DNA of 64,000 nucleotides, from the NCBI GenBank assembly GCA_035222895.1, contig JAVYIG010001038.1:124001-188000 (forward strand), written 5' to 3'. The notes beneath the pieces are model-generated. The model saw only the letters and a list, made by a program, of their open reading frames with translations. It had not been told where the DNA came from and made no database searches. Origin of the DNA: Strongylocentrotus droebachiensis. Its lineage: Eukaryota; Echinodermata; Echinoidea; Camarodonta; Strongylocentrotidae. The translations under genes were made by a program, and so were the position numbers. This document shows, one piece after another, positions 54,628-64,000 of this stretch (position 1 is the stretch's first letter; every line of letters begins with the position of its first letter).

Positions 54628-54993
54628 AGGTAAAGACCAGTATTGGAAACGCCCCAATTTCAAAAAATGAAATGGAAGCTCTCATTACCAATCATGTGAA
54701 AGAATATGTTTTGACTAATACATGATGATAACAAATTTGCCGGAAAACCCCCTACTAATTCATATATTTAGTAAATTTGTTTCTCTCATGGTCTGTGAGA
54801 GATATAGGGTAGTCCCATATACATCTTTCTGTGTATAGTGCTTGTAACTTTACGAAGAATGGGCCAAATTCCTTATCATTTTGATGATTCCAGAACCTTG
54901 CAGATGCTAGATGCTAGATGATCAACCTTTTCTGATCGATTCCACAACGTTTCTTTGACAATGCAATCGCATGACCATAACTGGTCTTTACCT
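54628..54993. mobile_element. 366-bp Kolobok-like MITE, copy B only
   Basis: TTAA on both sides; TIRs AGGTAAAGACCAGT / ACTGGTCTTTACCT. The copy A site (ctatgtcaacaaagttg, 20300) is empty. Contains tandem agatgctagatgct near 54905. Confidence 0.82.
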
Positions 54994-55365
54994 TTAACAA
55001 AGTTGAATGACTCTTGTACATACAATCATTTTCAACTCTTCAGTTTCAATCAAACCTACAATATTAACCTTTACATTCATGTTTGGGTGAAATTCCTGAA
55101 ATGTCAATATAAAAGTTTCAATTGTTTTAGACACACAGCATTTATATTTAAACTTGTATACGTCTTTAACTGAAATTGCTAACTCCCAAAAAACACTTTA
55201 CACTTTGGCTCCAGAATTTCTACCCAAAATGATGAAATGTTCAATTACCAAATCCACATAACTAACTAGAAACACATTTCTGAGTTATGAAATAGAACAA
55301 AACTTAGTCATCTGAATCTGGCATTAAAGCATTACGTCAGAAGTTATTGTCTCAAACTCTCTTAA

Positions 55366-55402
55366 CCCTTACTGTACTGGGCTATTTTGAGCACCCTCTG
55401 AC

Positions 55403-55434
<32 letters not shown>

Positions 55435-55970
55435 TGGGAGGCCCCCCCCCCCTATGATCTCGGCCGTCGATTGTCCGATGAACACGAAAATTTGCATGTT
55501 TGTAGATATTTACGTAAGGAACAAGATGGTATAAATATTTTTTTCTGAATATGCAAATTTTTGTCGTTAGCCTAATTAATTATGCAAAATGCGCTAATTT
55601 TATGCATTTTACAGAAAACGTGTCAAACTCCACTTTTTGAATGTTGAAACTCATTATTCATATGAAACTTCTTTTCTAACACAAACAACTTATTTTAAAT
55701 GTATTTAATAATGATAATTTATGCAAATTTTGATGCGATTTTTAATTTTTTTTTTTTTTTTTGATGACATGCGCATACTAATTGTTATGTAACGCCTTAC
55801 AGGTATATCCGATTTCGACGAAAATGGTATCAAAATGTGCGTAAGACTTGAGGGGAAAAAGTCATGAAACGACAATTCAAAATTCCAAGCGGTTGCGGCG
55901 CAATCTCTGAAAATGTCGAGGGGGGGGGGGGGGGCCTCCCAGGCCCCCCCCCCCCCCAGTACAGTAAGGG
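55366..55970. mobile_element. 605-bp piggyBac-like MITE with G/C-tract hairpin ends, copy B only
   Basis: TTAA at 55362-55365 and 55971-55974; TIRs CCCTTACTGTACTGGG / CCCAGTACAGTAAGGG, matching the CCY start and TTAA duplication of piggyBac. Inside each end is a long G run (55407-55431; about 55921-55934) paired with a C run around ggcctgggaggcc. Copy A has the empty TTAA near 20655. Confidence 0.85.
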
Positions 55971-56654
55971 TTAAACCATTTTGGTAATTCCTTTCCTTTC
56001 TCCTCTCTTATTTCGTTACTTAAAAAAAGAGAAAGAATAAGTAATATCTACTTATTGAGTTTATGAAATGCAAACAGTTGTAAAACATTGTTGAATTCAC
56101 ATGATATTAAATACATCAATGATAATTACATCAAACTACTACTGTTACAATACTTTCAACATTACCAAATATCAACTACTGCCGTATTTTTAGCTTAGTG
56201 AAATAATTATTAGTCGAGTGCAGTGCTTTCAGTATAATGGGCTAATATACAATGCAATAATGTTCAGCTGTTGCATACACATTTAGACATATTGACAACA
56301 AATACTAATGTCCTTTGCTTTATAATTGGACACATAATGTTATTTTAGTAAGACATGTCAATCAATAAAATAACCACAATAATGATAACTGTTTTGATAA
56401 ATTACGCACACATAATGATCAGCAATGTCTCATGACGAACAGGCGAGAACGCTAGACTAAATACTATTTCAAACTTCGAACTACGGTTACTTTTTCCCAA
56501 ATTTTTATTTCAAAACCTCATTTATTTTCTCTTTTTTAAGAAAGTAAATGAATTCCATTTTGTTCTCTCGCTTCCATATACTCATAGCAATACAATTCTA
56601 CATCATTTAGTTCTCTTTAAATGTTTTGCTAAAATTCTGCAAAGTTAGCTTCCC

Positions 56655-57893
56655 CCTATAAAGCGCTTTACCAGTTATAACATACCGAATCGCTTACAGT
56701 ATTAATATTACCCAGGTCATTGGATTCGATTACTATTCCGCAGATTAAGGAGCACATTCTCCACTCCCTGGGTAGCATTCTAACTGATCGCTCTTTGACC
56801 TTCGTTTATTCTTCCGGCTACCCATTTAACACATGGGTGGAGAGGAGCAATGTACACTGTCGCTCATAAAGGTGGAATATTATTTTTTTTATCCCAATTT
56901 ATGGAATTATTTTAAAAATAATTTAAAAATAATAGATCTAGATAATAGTATATATTCTCGGATTTTATTAAATAATAATTTGCCAATGTGTGTTTTGCGT
57001 GACTGCTAAAGCATGTGTATGCTACTATGCTTATCAAATAGGGGACCTATGCCCTTAAGTCATAAATGACAGTAATGAGGATTAAAGCCCCACAAAAGGG
57101 CACTAATATAGCACATCGACACGGTTTTGATCCTGGGGCCTCACAGTTACGAGGCCATTGCTTTGTCACTGAACCATGACTGTACGCAGCGGGGGCTAGG
57201 GTAGGGGGCAGTTTCCATAAATTAAAAAAACAACAGAAAATGCAATAAATGTTCGATAATTTATTGCATTTTACCCCGGGTCCCAACATAAAAAAATCTT
57301 CTGTGTGCCCATGCCTTGATCCATAATGCATGGCCGTCCAGAAGATTTGTTTATGTTGGGGACCGGGGTAAAATGCAAAAAATTATTGAAAATTTATTAC
57401 ATTTTCTGGGTTTTTATTTATTTATGGAAACTGCCCCCTACCCTAGCCCCCGCTGCGTACAGTCATGGTTCAGTGACAAAACAATGGCCTCGTAACTGTG
57501 AGGCCCCATAATCAAAACCGTGTCGATGTGCTATATTAGTGCCCTTTTGTGGGGCATTAATCCTCATTACTGTCATTTATGACTTGAGGGCGTAGGTTCC
57601 CTAGTTAATAAGCATAGTTAGCATACACATGCTTTAGCAGTCCCGTAAAACACACATTGGCAATTTATTATTCAATAAAATCTGAGAATGTATACTATTA
57701 TCTAGATCTATTATTTTTAAATAATTTTTGTAATAGTTCCATAAATTGGGGTAAAACTAAAATATTCCACCTTTATGAGCGACAGTGTAGATAAAATGTC
57801 TTCCTCAAGGACATAACTGCCGTGTCGGACTCTAACCAACGACCTTTCCATTCCCAGTCAAGAGATTAAACCACTCGACTACGATACCTCTTC
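56655..57893 (-). mobile_element. tRNA-derived SINE, copy B, split by a nested insertion
   Basis: 56655-56854 and 57788-57893 together equal the SINE at 22430-22735. The interruption is the TA-flanked element at 56855-57787, giving a relative age order: SINE, then duplication, then fold-back element. Confidence 0.8.
56855..57787. mobile_element. 933-bp fold-back element with ~465-bp arms, Tc1-like ends
   Basis: TA duplications at 56853-56854 and 57788-57789. Ends CACTGTCGCTCATAAAGGTG are inverted at the right (gcgacagtg). The arms are complementary almost to the centre near 57306-57330, so the element is nearly all inverted repeat and carries no transposase. Inserted in a SINE; copy A has the uninterrupted SINE at 22620. 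Mirror-image ORFs here are artefacts. Confidence 0.9.
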
Positions 57894-58302
57894 CAAACAA
57901 ACATTTACTTTAGATTTCAGAGAAAGAAAGATTTAATCAATCTACAAAACAATTATTAAAGTCCAAAAGTAAATCTTTTGATACTCAATACATAATCTTT
58001 ACCATCGAAATATTCAAGCTCCTTTGTCACCAATGTGACCTAAAATTGAAATTTCTGACGTAATTGGCAAACAAACTTTACCGTTGGTCAGAATTTAATA
58101 CATAATATAATCTCAAACATTTGGTAGAGAATTGCTGTATCGTATCCTCTATTATCCATCAACATTATCATATTCAGTAATTATAAATCGCATTTGAACA
58201 TGTATGTAGAAAATGCACTATATAAATACACTATTATAAGTAGTATAGTATTAATAATAGTAGTAGTATTAGTAACCTAAATCACATGTATATCTCATTC
58301 TA

Positions 58303-58382
58303 ATACGTCCATTCAAGGCATTGAATTAAAAGGACGTCGATCGTAGCAATCCACGTTGTCGTTGTGCAAATCTAAAAGTCCC
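58303..58382. mobile_element. Truncated MITE of the same family at the edge of copy B
   Basis: Contains acgtccattcaaggca, ggacgtcgatcgtagcaat and the right TIR gcaaatctaaaagtccc; the left TIR is missing. It coincides with the right border of homology between the two copies. Confidence 0.78.
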
Positions 58383-58739
58383 TAATGTATACAATGTAGT
58401 GCAGGTGTAGATATAACAATGTATGCATCATATATGGCCCGTTTCTGAAACGTCGTTATTTCTCATGAGAAAAATAGTACAAAATGAAGTATTTTTTAAT
58501 GCGAGTTAATTTAAAGCCCACTCACCCTATTCCTGATCAACAGCTTCAAAATTGTCACCAAGTCATACTCTCTTATTTGTGGCAGAGTGGATCCTTCATC
58601 GGATTGCCCTGAAGCGTTTGTCTTAATAATGGGTATTTTATCAATCATCACACCGATGTCGCTATCAAGCTAGTTGATATAATAATAATATCGATTGATT
58701 GATTCCAATTTATTCCATTTCATATCAATTGATTGCACA

Positions 58740-59110
58740 ATATAAAACATAGTTGACAAAGTAAGTTCCGCGTTTATATAGTGCTTAATACATCGAAGAT
58801 GTCTCTAAGCGCTTTGCAGATTTATTATTCAAGTTCAAGTTCAAGTTCATTTATTCAAAACCACACAAAACATGATATAACCTTTGACATAAAAAGGAGA
58901 CTGGTAATAGTACATTAATCAACATATATTAACTTGATTACATCATTAAATGAATGGCTTTAGGACCCCTGTAGAAGCTAAACTTGTGAGCGGGGCCTTA
59001 TAGTCAACAAATCACGTACATTAACGATATGGCAAGGTGAATAAAAAGAATGTAATGTATATACAAAGGATGGAAAAAACTAAGCTACAGAATATAAAGC
59101 ATACAAATAT
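58740..59110 (-). mobile_element. SINE fragment plus LINE 3' tail
   Basis: 58770-58825 (tatatagtgcttaatacatc, ctaagcgctttgcag) matches the SINE body. It is followed by a caagttcaagttcaagttca microsatellite and about 250 bp that look like the antisense 3' end of a CR1/L2-like LINE. Similar tails occur at 13085-13130 and 63825-63860. Confidence 0.5.
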
Positions 59111-59172
59111 TCACACATACGCACACACACACGCACACACACACACACGCTCACGCACGCACGCGCACACAC

Positions 59173-59209
<37 letters not shown>

Positions 59210-59210
59210 G
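59111..59210. repeat. (CA)n microsatellite
   Basis: Interrupted CA/CG dinucleotides over about 100 bp. Overlapping ORFs on both strands are repeat artefacts. Confidence 0.95.
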
Positions 59211-60543
59211 AGCAAACACATTGATGAGTAGGTCCCTAGTGGTCTATAAGCATTTGAGAATGAGAAATTATTAAGATACAAACAAAGTAGCATTATGTCA
59301 GTCTTTCAAGTATATAGGTACGTTTTAGATAACCTTCTAAACCTAGAAAAAGTTGTTTTTTGTATATATCATCAGGAATCGGATTTACATGAATTTACAG
59401 AAACATCCTTTTCCCTATACATGTATATTCATTTCACAAAGAAAGTAACGTTATCGCAAGAAAAACAAGACATTATATTCCTAATATCTGCTATGGGTAG
59501 ATTATCTTGGGATATCGGTCTAGGGATATTTTGCCAGAAAATAAATGAGATACGGATGTATCGTTTATCCTTTAAAATAACAAGTGGAAAGGCGGATTAG
59601 GAAGGGACAAGTTTGGTGAAACGCCCACATACACAATATCAATGATTAGCAAAGCAGTTAAATAAAGCTATTAGACAATAATCTGTAAATTTGTCAGTCG
59701 AATGTCATCAACTTTAAAAGTACAAGTCGTATACATATTATCCTTGGTATAAACATATATAACACATTACGTAACGAGTTTTGTACACTATACAATATAA
59801 TTCTAATTTCATTGTGTAACTGGATATTAAGCCCGCATACAAATGTGCACAATTTCCAGTCTTTAGGGAGTGTCCACATCGTTAGCATGCATTCATGTAA
59901 GGCAATCTCGACCGTCAAATCCGAGGAAAACACACCTGTTTAAAGTTTTATTTTAAATGTATAATGAATGGTGAAATTTGAAAGTATCCCGTTTTGTGAT
60001 GTTTAAGGTTTTCAGAATAAAAAGTTTCAAACTATAATTATTAATAATTTCATCCATTCAGATAAAAGAAAAACGAATGAAAAAGTCCTCTGGATTACAA
60101 AAAAACTCCTAACAATGATAGATTTCATGACATAAACCTGTGAATTTTGGTATGAATATGTGCGTTAGTGCTTGTGTGTGTGCGTATGTGTGTGTGTGTT
60201 TGTGGAGGAGAGAAGGGGAAGGGAACAACCCAAACAACACACGTTATATTTCTGATCTTGTTATCATGTTCATGTTAGACTCAACGACTGACTCGTTCAA
60301 TCAAGACATATCAAAAAGGGCAATAAATGTACATGCATTATTCTTATAATCACTGGATCACAGTCTTGATTTAACGATAGTTTATATTAACATCCGAGAT
60401 TCTGACGGTTTTTAACTTTTGGTGTGAAATCAACGGCAGTCTTTATACTCTCCCGAAACGTTGAAGAGACTACAAAGAGAAAACTTATATTCGTCGCAGT
60501 GCTATGTATTTTACATTTGCCGCAGATACATAATTGGGCTTAC

Positions 60544-60774
60544 CATCATTACCGGTAAAACGACATAATTTGATTTCAGCATCTACTTTAGCTTGTGCAG
60601 CACAAACCCGATCCTGCTTCCGGTCATACCAAACAAGCCAACCAGATACAAAGGATATGCTACAAGGCAGCATTCCCAAACTTTCTAGGTTTAGTAATGT
60701 GAACGGTCCAAGGCCAGTCCTTAAGTCGAACGAGTAAATGATGTTTCTTAATGATGTCCAAAACAGTTGTTCTC
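60544..60774 (-). CDS. YWTD-like beta-propeller exon (5' part of gene B or neighbouring gene)
   Basis: 231 nt, phase 1-1, acceptor tttcttacgcag, donor GATG|gtaagc (an alternative donor ACCG|gtaatg also keeps phase). Reads EQLFWTSLRNIIYSFDLRTG, then LVWYDRKQDRVCAAQ and EIKLCRFTG. The 'lfWt ... ~I~.~dL ... LvWyD' pattern resembles LDL-receptor class B (YWTD) blades. It connects in phase with exon 62632-62771. It lies outside the duplicated block and has no counterpart next to gene A. Confidence 0.65.
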
Positions 60775-62127
60775 CTGCGTAAGAAAAGAAGAAAATATTC
60801 GTTTAAACCCACGCTTATGCTCATTATCCTTCATAGAGCTCCTAGCACAAAAATACTATCCATATGTTCTTAAAGCTAAACACAAAGGCTTTAGTAAAAT
60901 GGACCACCTATTTGTGATCTGCTCCATGTGGTTCGTAGCGTTCACCATTTATCGCTCATGCTTTTAGTAATATAAATGTTTTTTTTTTTTAAGAAACAAA
61001 TTAAAATGGACATAACTTGAATGAAAAAAAGATATAGACATGACAAGCACCACAAATAATATGCACAAAAGTGCAAAAAAAATAAATCAGTTTGCACATA
61101 TTAATCAAAACAGACATTTCATCATTACTTTCTCTATAGTCACTATTATTTTCGTTGATAACGGTAATATTTAAAATGAAATAGTTTTCAATATAGGGTG
61201 ACAGTAAAGTCATTTAATTGTTGATTCTGTGTACTAGATATCTGCAAACAAAAAATAGATAACTTTTATTTTAATTGTCATGAACTCTTGTAACAGTGTA
61301 ATTGATTACAAATATGACATAATGAACTGCATAATATCAGCGGCCGATCCAATGAGGAGGAAGCACGTAAGCGCCAGCCCTTCTAAATGAGGTCCAGGGC
61401 CCGTATTCGCCACAGATTCATACATTTTTGTTGCGTTACGAATAGTTTAATAGGTCGCCGACCCGTTTCCAAGGGCTAGTAATTTTATCTTTCTCTCCCC
61501 CGAAACAAAAAAAAGAGGGGGCGGCAGATTCGCCCCCCCCCCCCTGGATTCGCCACTGAAGATTTACAGCCTGGGTTCATACTTACACGAATTTGAGAGC
61601 ATATACAATTAACTGGGAAATTATTACGATGTCAACTGTTAATTAATTATCGTAACCTGTTTATTTGTATGAAAACTTATATCATATTGAATTCCATTAC
61701 GATTTACACGATCCTTGAACTATACCTTAATCATTGAACCATGCAATGATGTTCAAAATATTGTAAAGAGGTCATATCTTATGGGCTTGATTTTGGTAAA
61801 CTTCTTTCGGGGCAGCGTCTTAGCCTAATTATGTTAAGGCCAAATCACAAAAATAACGTGTTTCTCGCCCCGAACTGACTTTATTCACAGATATTGTGCT
61901 TTGTGAGTATACTGATTCAATGTATGACAAAAAAATGACTTGTATAACTTTAGAAGCTATTTAAACAAAATGTATATCACAGGCTTTTTTTTTGGTTGCT
62001 TTGCTTTGCTTTGCTTTTCTCTCTTCTGAATAGTAGATAGTAAACAATATTTTTTTCAAAGGAGGCGGCGGCCAAAAAGGAGGTGGGCTGGGACGGGAAG
62101 CACTTCATTTTTTGTTATTTGACTTAA

Positions 62128-62504
62128 AGGGATCGTTTAACAATGTTAAATCTGAGATACACGGCCCTACGTGTTATCAGTGTCTGTGATATGGTGTAAT
62201 ATAGAAGCCCTACAAAATTTGCGCTTCAAAATGATCAAGAAGTGCCTCAAAAAAGTAAAAATCTTTGAGTGACCGGTTTTATCATACTCGTTTTCCCCAA
62301 TAGACTGTAGTGTTATGAAAACCGTCAGGCGAACGGTTTTCAAAATTTGAAATTCCAATCATAAATATCTTGATAATCAGAAAGGCGATCGGCTTGTAAA
62401 AGTCATGGGGTTCCTGACTGACCTAAAGGTTTATAATTATCATTGCATCATGAGCTAAATCCAGAATTTTATTTCAGAATCTGAGACAAAGTTACCGGAT
62501 CCCT
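62128..62504. mobile_element. 377-bp Kolobok-like MITE
   Basis: TTAA at 62124-62127 and 62505-62508; ends AGGGATCGTTTAACA / GTTACCGGATCCCT. Lies in the intron between the two propeller exons, just downstream of exon 62632-62771. Confidence 0.74.
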
Positions 62505-62631
62505 TTAATACTACTAGTAGAATTGGAAAGTTTTCATTCTTAGCTCAAATTCTATGATTGGAAATGATTAAATTGGCAGGTAAATAGGCGTGTGCTCAGA
62601 CCAAACCCTCCTCTTCTTTGTTACTATTCAC

Positions 62632-62771
62632 CTTTGTCATCTATTGTCAATCCATAAATTGAAGCAGAAACTACATCTGATGAAATAACTTCGGAATGCC
62701 AACTGTCTAGATGAAATCGAGTAATCGCCATGTTGCGGTTGCCTGTGATATGCCCGATAGCATAGAAATAT
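62632..62771 (-). CDS. YWTD-like beta-propeller exon, upstream partner
   Basis: 140 nt, acceptor tttgtttatttctccatag (phase 2), donor AAAG|gtgaat (phase 1). Reads YFYAIGHITGNRNMAITRFH, LDSWHSEV, then IYGLTIDDKG; joined to the next exon this gives IDDKGEQLFWTS, the standard blade boundary 'g.t.D...~lfWtd'. Upstream exons are not identified in the window. Confidence 0.62.
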
Positions 62772-62976
62772 CTATGGAGAAATAAACAAATTATTTGGAA
62801 CATCTATTCTTTTCAATGTATTCAAGTTTCATGTAAAATCAAGAAACGTATGGTATACTAATCATTCTAAAACACGAGTTTGGATCAAACCTTTTCTTTA
62901 CTCCACATGACGCCAGGATTTTAATTTTGTTTTTACAATATTCACCAACCGAACGCTCCGGACACCGTGCGATAAA

Positions 62977-63556
62977 TTAGTCTACGATTTTTCGTGCGAT
63001 TTGGGGGGCATCGTATGAGGCTACGGGCTACGATGTTTGTGTTTACATTATCTACGAGCATCGTGCCATTTCTTGTACTGGTCATCGGGGGCAGGCCGTG
63101 GCCAATCCGTACAGAGGCTGCTCGGAGATTGTACGGATATTGTGCACTTCCAATGCAGTATGCGTGTTGTCTCCGCAGCCTCCGCACGGATGTCGTACGG
63201 AGTCCGTGCAGCTTCAGTGCAAAGGTTGCTCGAAGAAGGCGCGGTGACCGTGCAGCCGCCGTTCGTTTGTTGCCTCTATGGTCACCGAAAAATCGTGCGT
63301 TAGCCGCACGATCCGCGCGAGTCCTCCGTGCGATGCCCGTGCGGGGATTTGGCAAACACACCTACGACATGTCTACGGACTACGGGCTTACGATATTTCA
63401 AATTTGTATAACTTTCTGCGAAACAAAATCGTAGAGACCGCAGAGCCCCACGGGGCCCGTGAATCCGTACGAAAATCTCACGGCCGCCTCCTGCCTCCCT
63501 ACGGAGGACGCACAGAAAAGAAGATACGGGCAGGATACGGGCTCTGTAGACTAATC
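62977..63556. mobile_element. CpG-rich insert with short inverted ends
   Basis: Ends ttagtctacgat and ctgtagactaa are inverted. The interior is rich in cgtacgg, ccgtgcgg and tacggac words, strikingly above the AT-rich surroundings and reminiscent of the element at 19357. Long ORFs on both strands follow from few stops in CG-rich DNA; I see no real protein. Confidence 0.5.
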
Positions 63557-64000
63557 ACAGGCCAAATGTATCCAGGCATTAGTCAGCGTAACTTGTCTCG
63601 ATACAATAAAGATCTATTACCTGGGTTCTTTGCTCGTCCTCTAAGCAGACCCGCAGCACGTTACCAATAACAGCAAACAGTTGTACATGGCAGTTGGCCC
63701 CATTTTGTGGTATATAACGCGTACAAAGCCCCTGGAAATTCTGGGGGTCAATTTGAAAATCTTGCATATTGCTCCGGTTGTCTCATTTTCGCTTGCTGAA
63801 CCATTGGCAGCACAAACGTAGCTAGTTGAATTTATTTGAATTTATTTATTCACCACCATTGAAAACATTGAAACAAAAGATAAACGTACAATGACAATGT
63901 CAATATAACATAAATGCATGACATGAATTATTAACAATACATGTTCTACAGCGATATACATGTACATTATAACAAAGATAAAGTAAACTTTGCTTCAAGA

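Larger units (their letters stand above)
38098..58300. repeat. Segmental duplication, copy B
   Basis: Second copy of the duplicated gene region, same orientation as 1018-23131. Insertions private to this copy include about 39100-40030, 46505-47044, 51762-51869, 54628-54993, 55366-55970 and 56855-57787. The 175-bp satellite occurs just beyond the left edge of both copies (1-545 and 29680-30232) with the same terminal sequence agagggcgcccttcttg. The original unit may therefore have extended further left, with the LINE and palindromes placed later in copy B. Confidence 0.95.

Noticed and set aside
62942-63670. Several 88-146 codon ORFs on both strands
   Set aside because: All arise from the CpG-rich insert with few stop codons; they overlap on opposite strands and show repetitive Arg/Ala composition with no domain.
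63579-63767. 62-codon minus-strand ORF with donor-like CCCAG|gtaata
   Set aside because: Phase 0 end does not match the propeller exons, an in-frame stop lies just upstream and no convincing acceptor or domain is present.

Overview
The window is eukaryotic: AT-rich, intron-rich, crowded with transposons, and free of bacterial-style operons. The extracellular domain mix (SRCR, EGF, discoidin/F5-8C, YWTD-type propeller), together with tRNA-derived SINEs, Tx1/L1-like LINEs and many MITEs, suggests a marine invertebrate deuterostome. An echinoderm such as a sea urchin is my best guess, but this is an inference and amphioxus or a hemichordate is not excluded.

Layout. The main feature is a tandem segmental duplication. 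Copy A (about 1018-23131) and copy B (about 38098-58300) align over nearly their whole length, broken by insertions private to one copy. Each carries a minus-strand gene for a secreted or membrane-displayed adhesion or recognition protein. Exons were assembled by hand from domain matches, GT/AG borders and codon phase. Gene B runs 48039 down to 24922: a cysteine-bearing exon of unknown family, one EGF exon, two exons forming an SRCR domain, two exons forming the first F5/8C domain, and three exons forming a second F5/8C domain that ends in a stop codon. Gene A has the matching exons from 12124 down to 1353; its last two exons would lie left of position 1. All junctions keep phase. The 5' ends were not found.

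Between copies (23132-38097) lie the last two exons of gene B and a 12.7 kb intron. That intron holds a decayed Ty3/gypsy element, two arrays of a 175-bp satellite, an apparently full-length L1/Tx1-type LINE (about 30262-37168) with both ORFs open and a poly(A) tail, and a cluster of nested palindromes.

Right of copy B, two further minus-strand exons (62632-62771 and 60544-60774) join in phase into a YWTD-like beta-propeller segment. They may be the 5' part of gene B or belong to a neighbouring gene.

The duplication gives filled and empty sites for many insertions, so target-site duplications can be read directly: PIF/Harbinger-like (TTA), Kolobok-like and piggyBac-like (TTAA) and several TA-duplicating families, including a 933-bp fold-back element. 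A degraded repeat near 18.6 kb and 53.6 kb combines histone-type stem-loops with a hammerhead-like core. It is the most unusual non-coding signal in the window.
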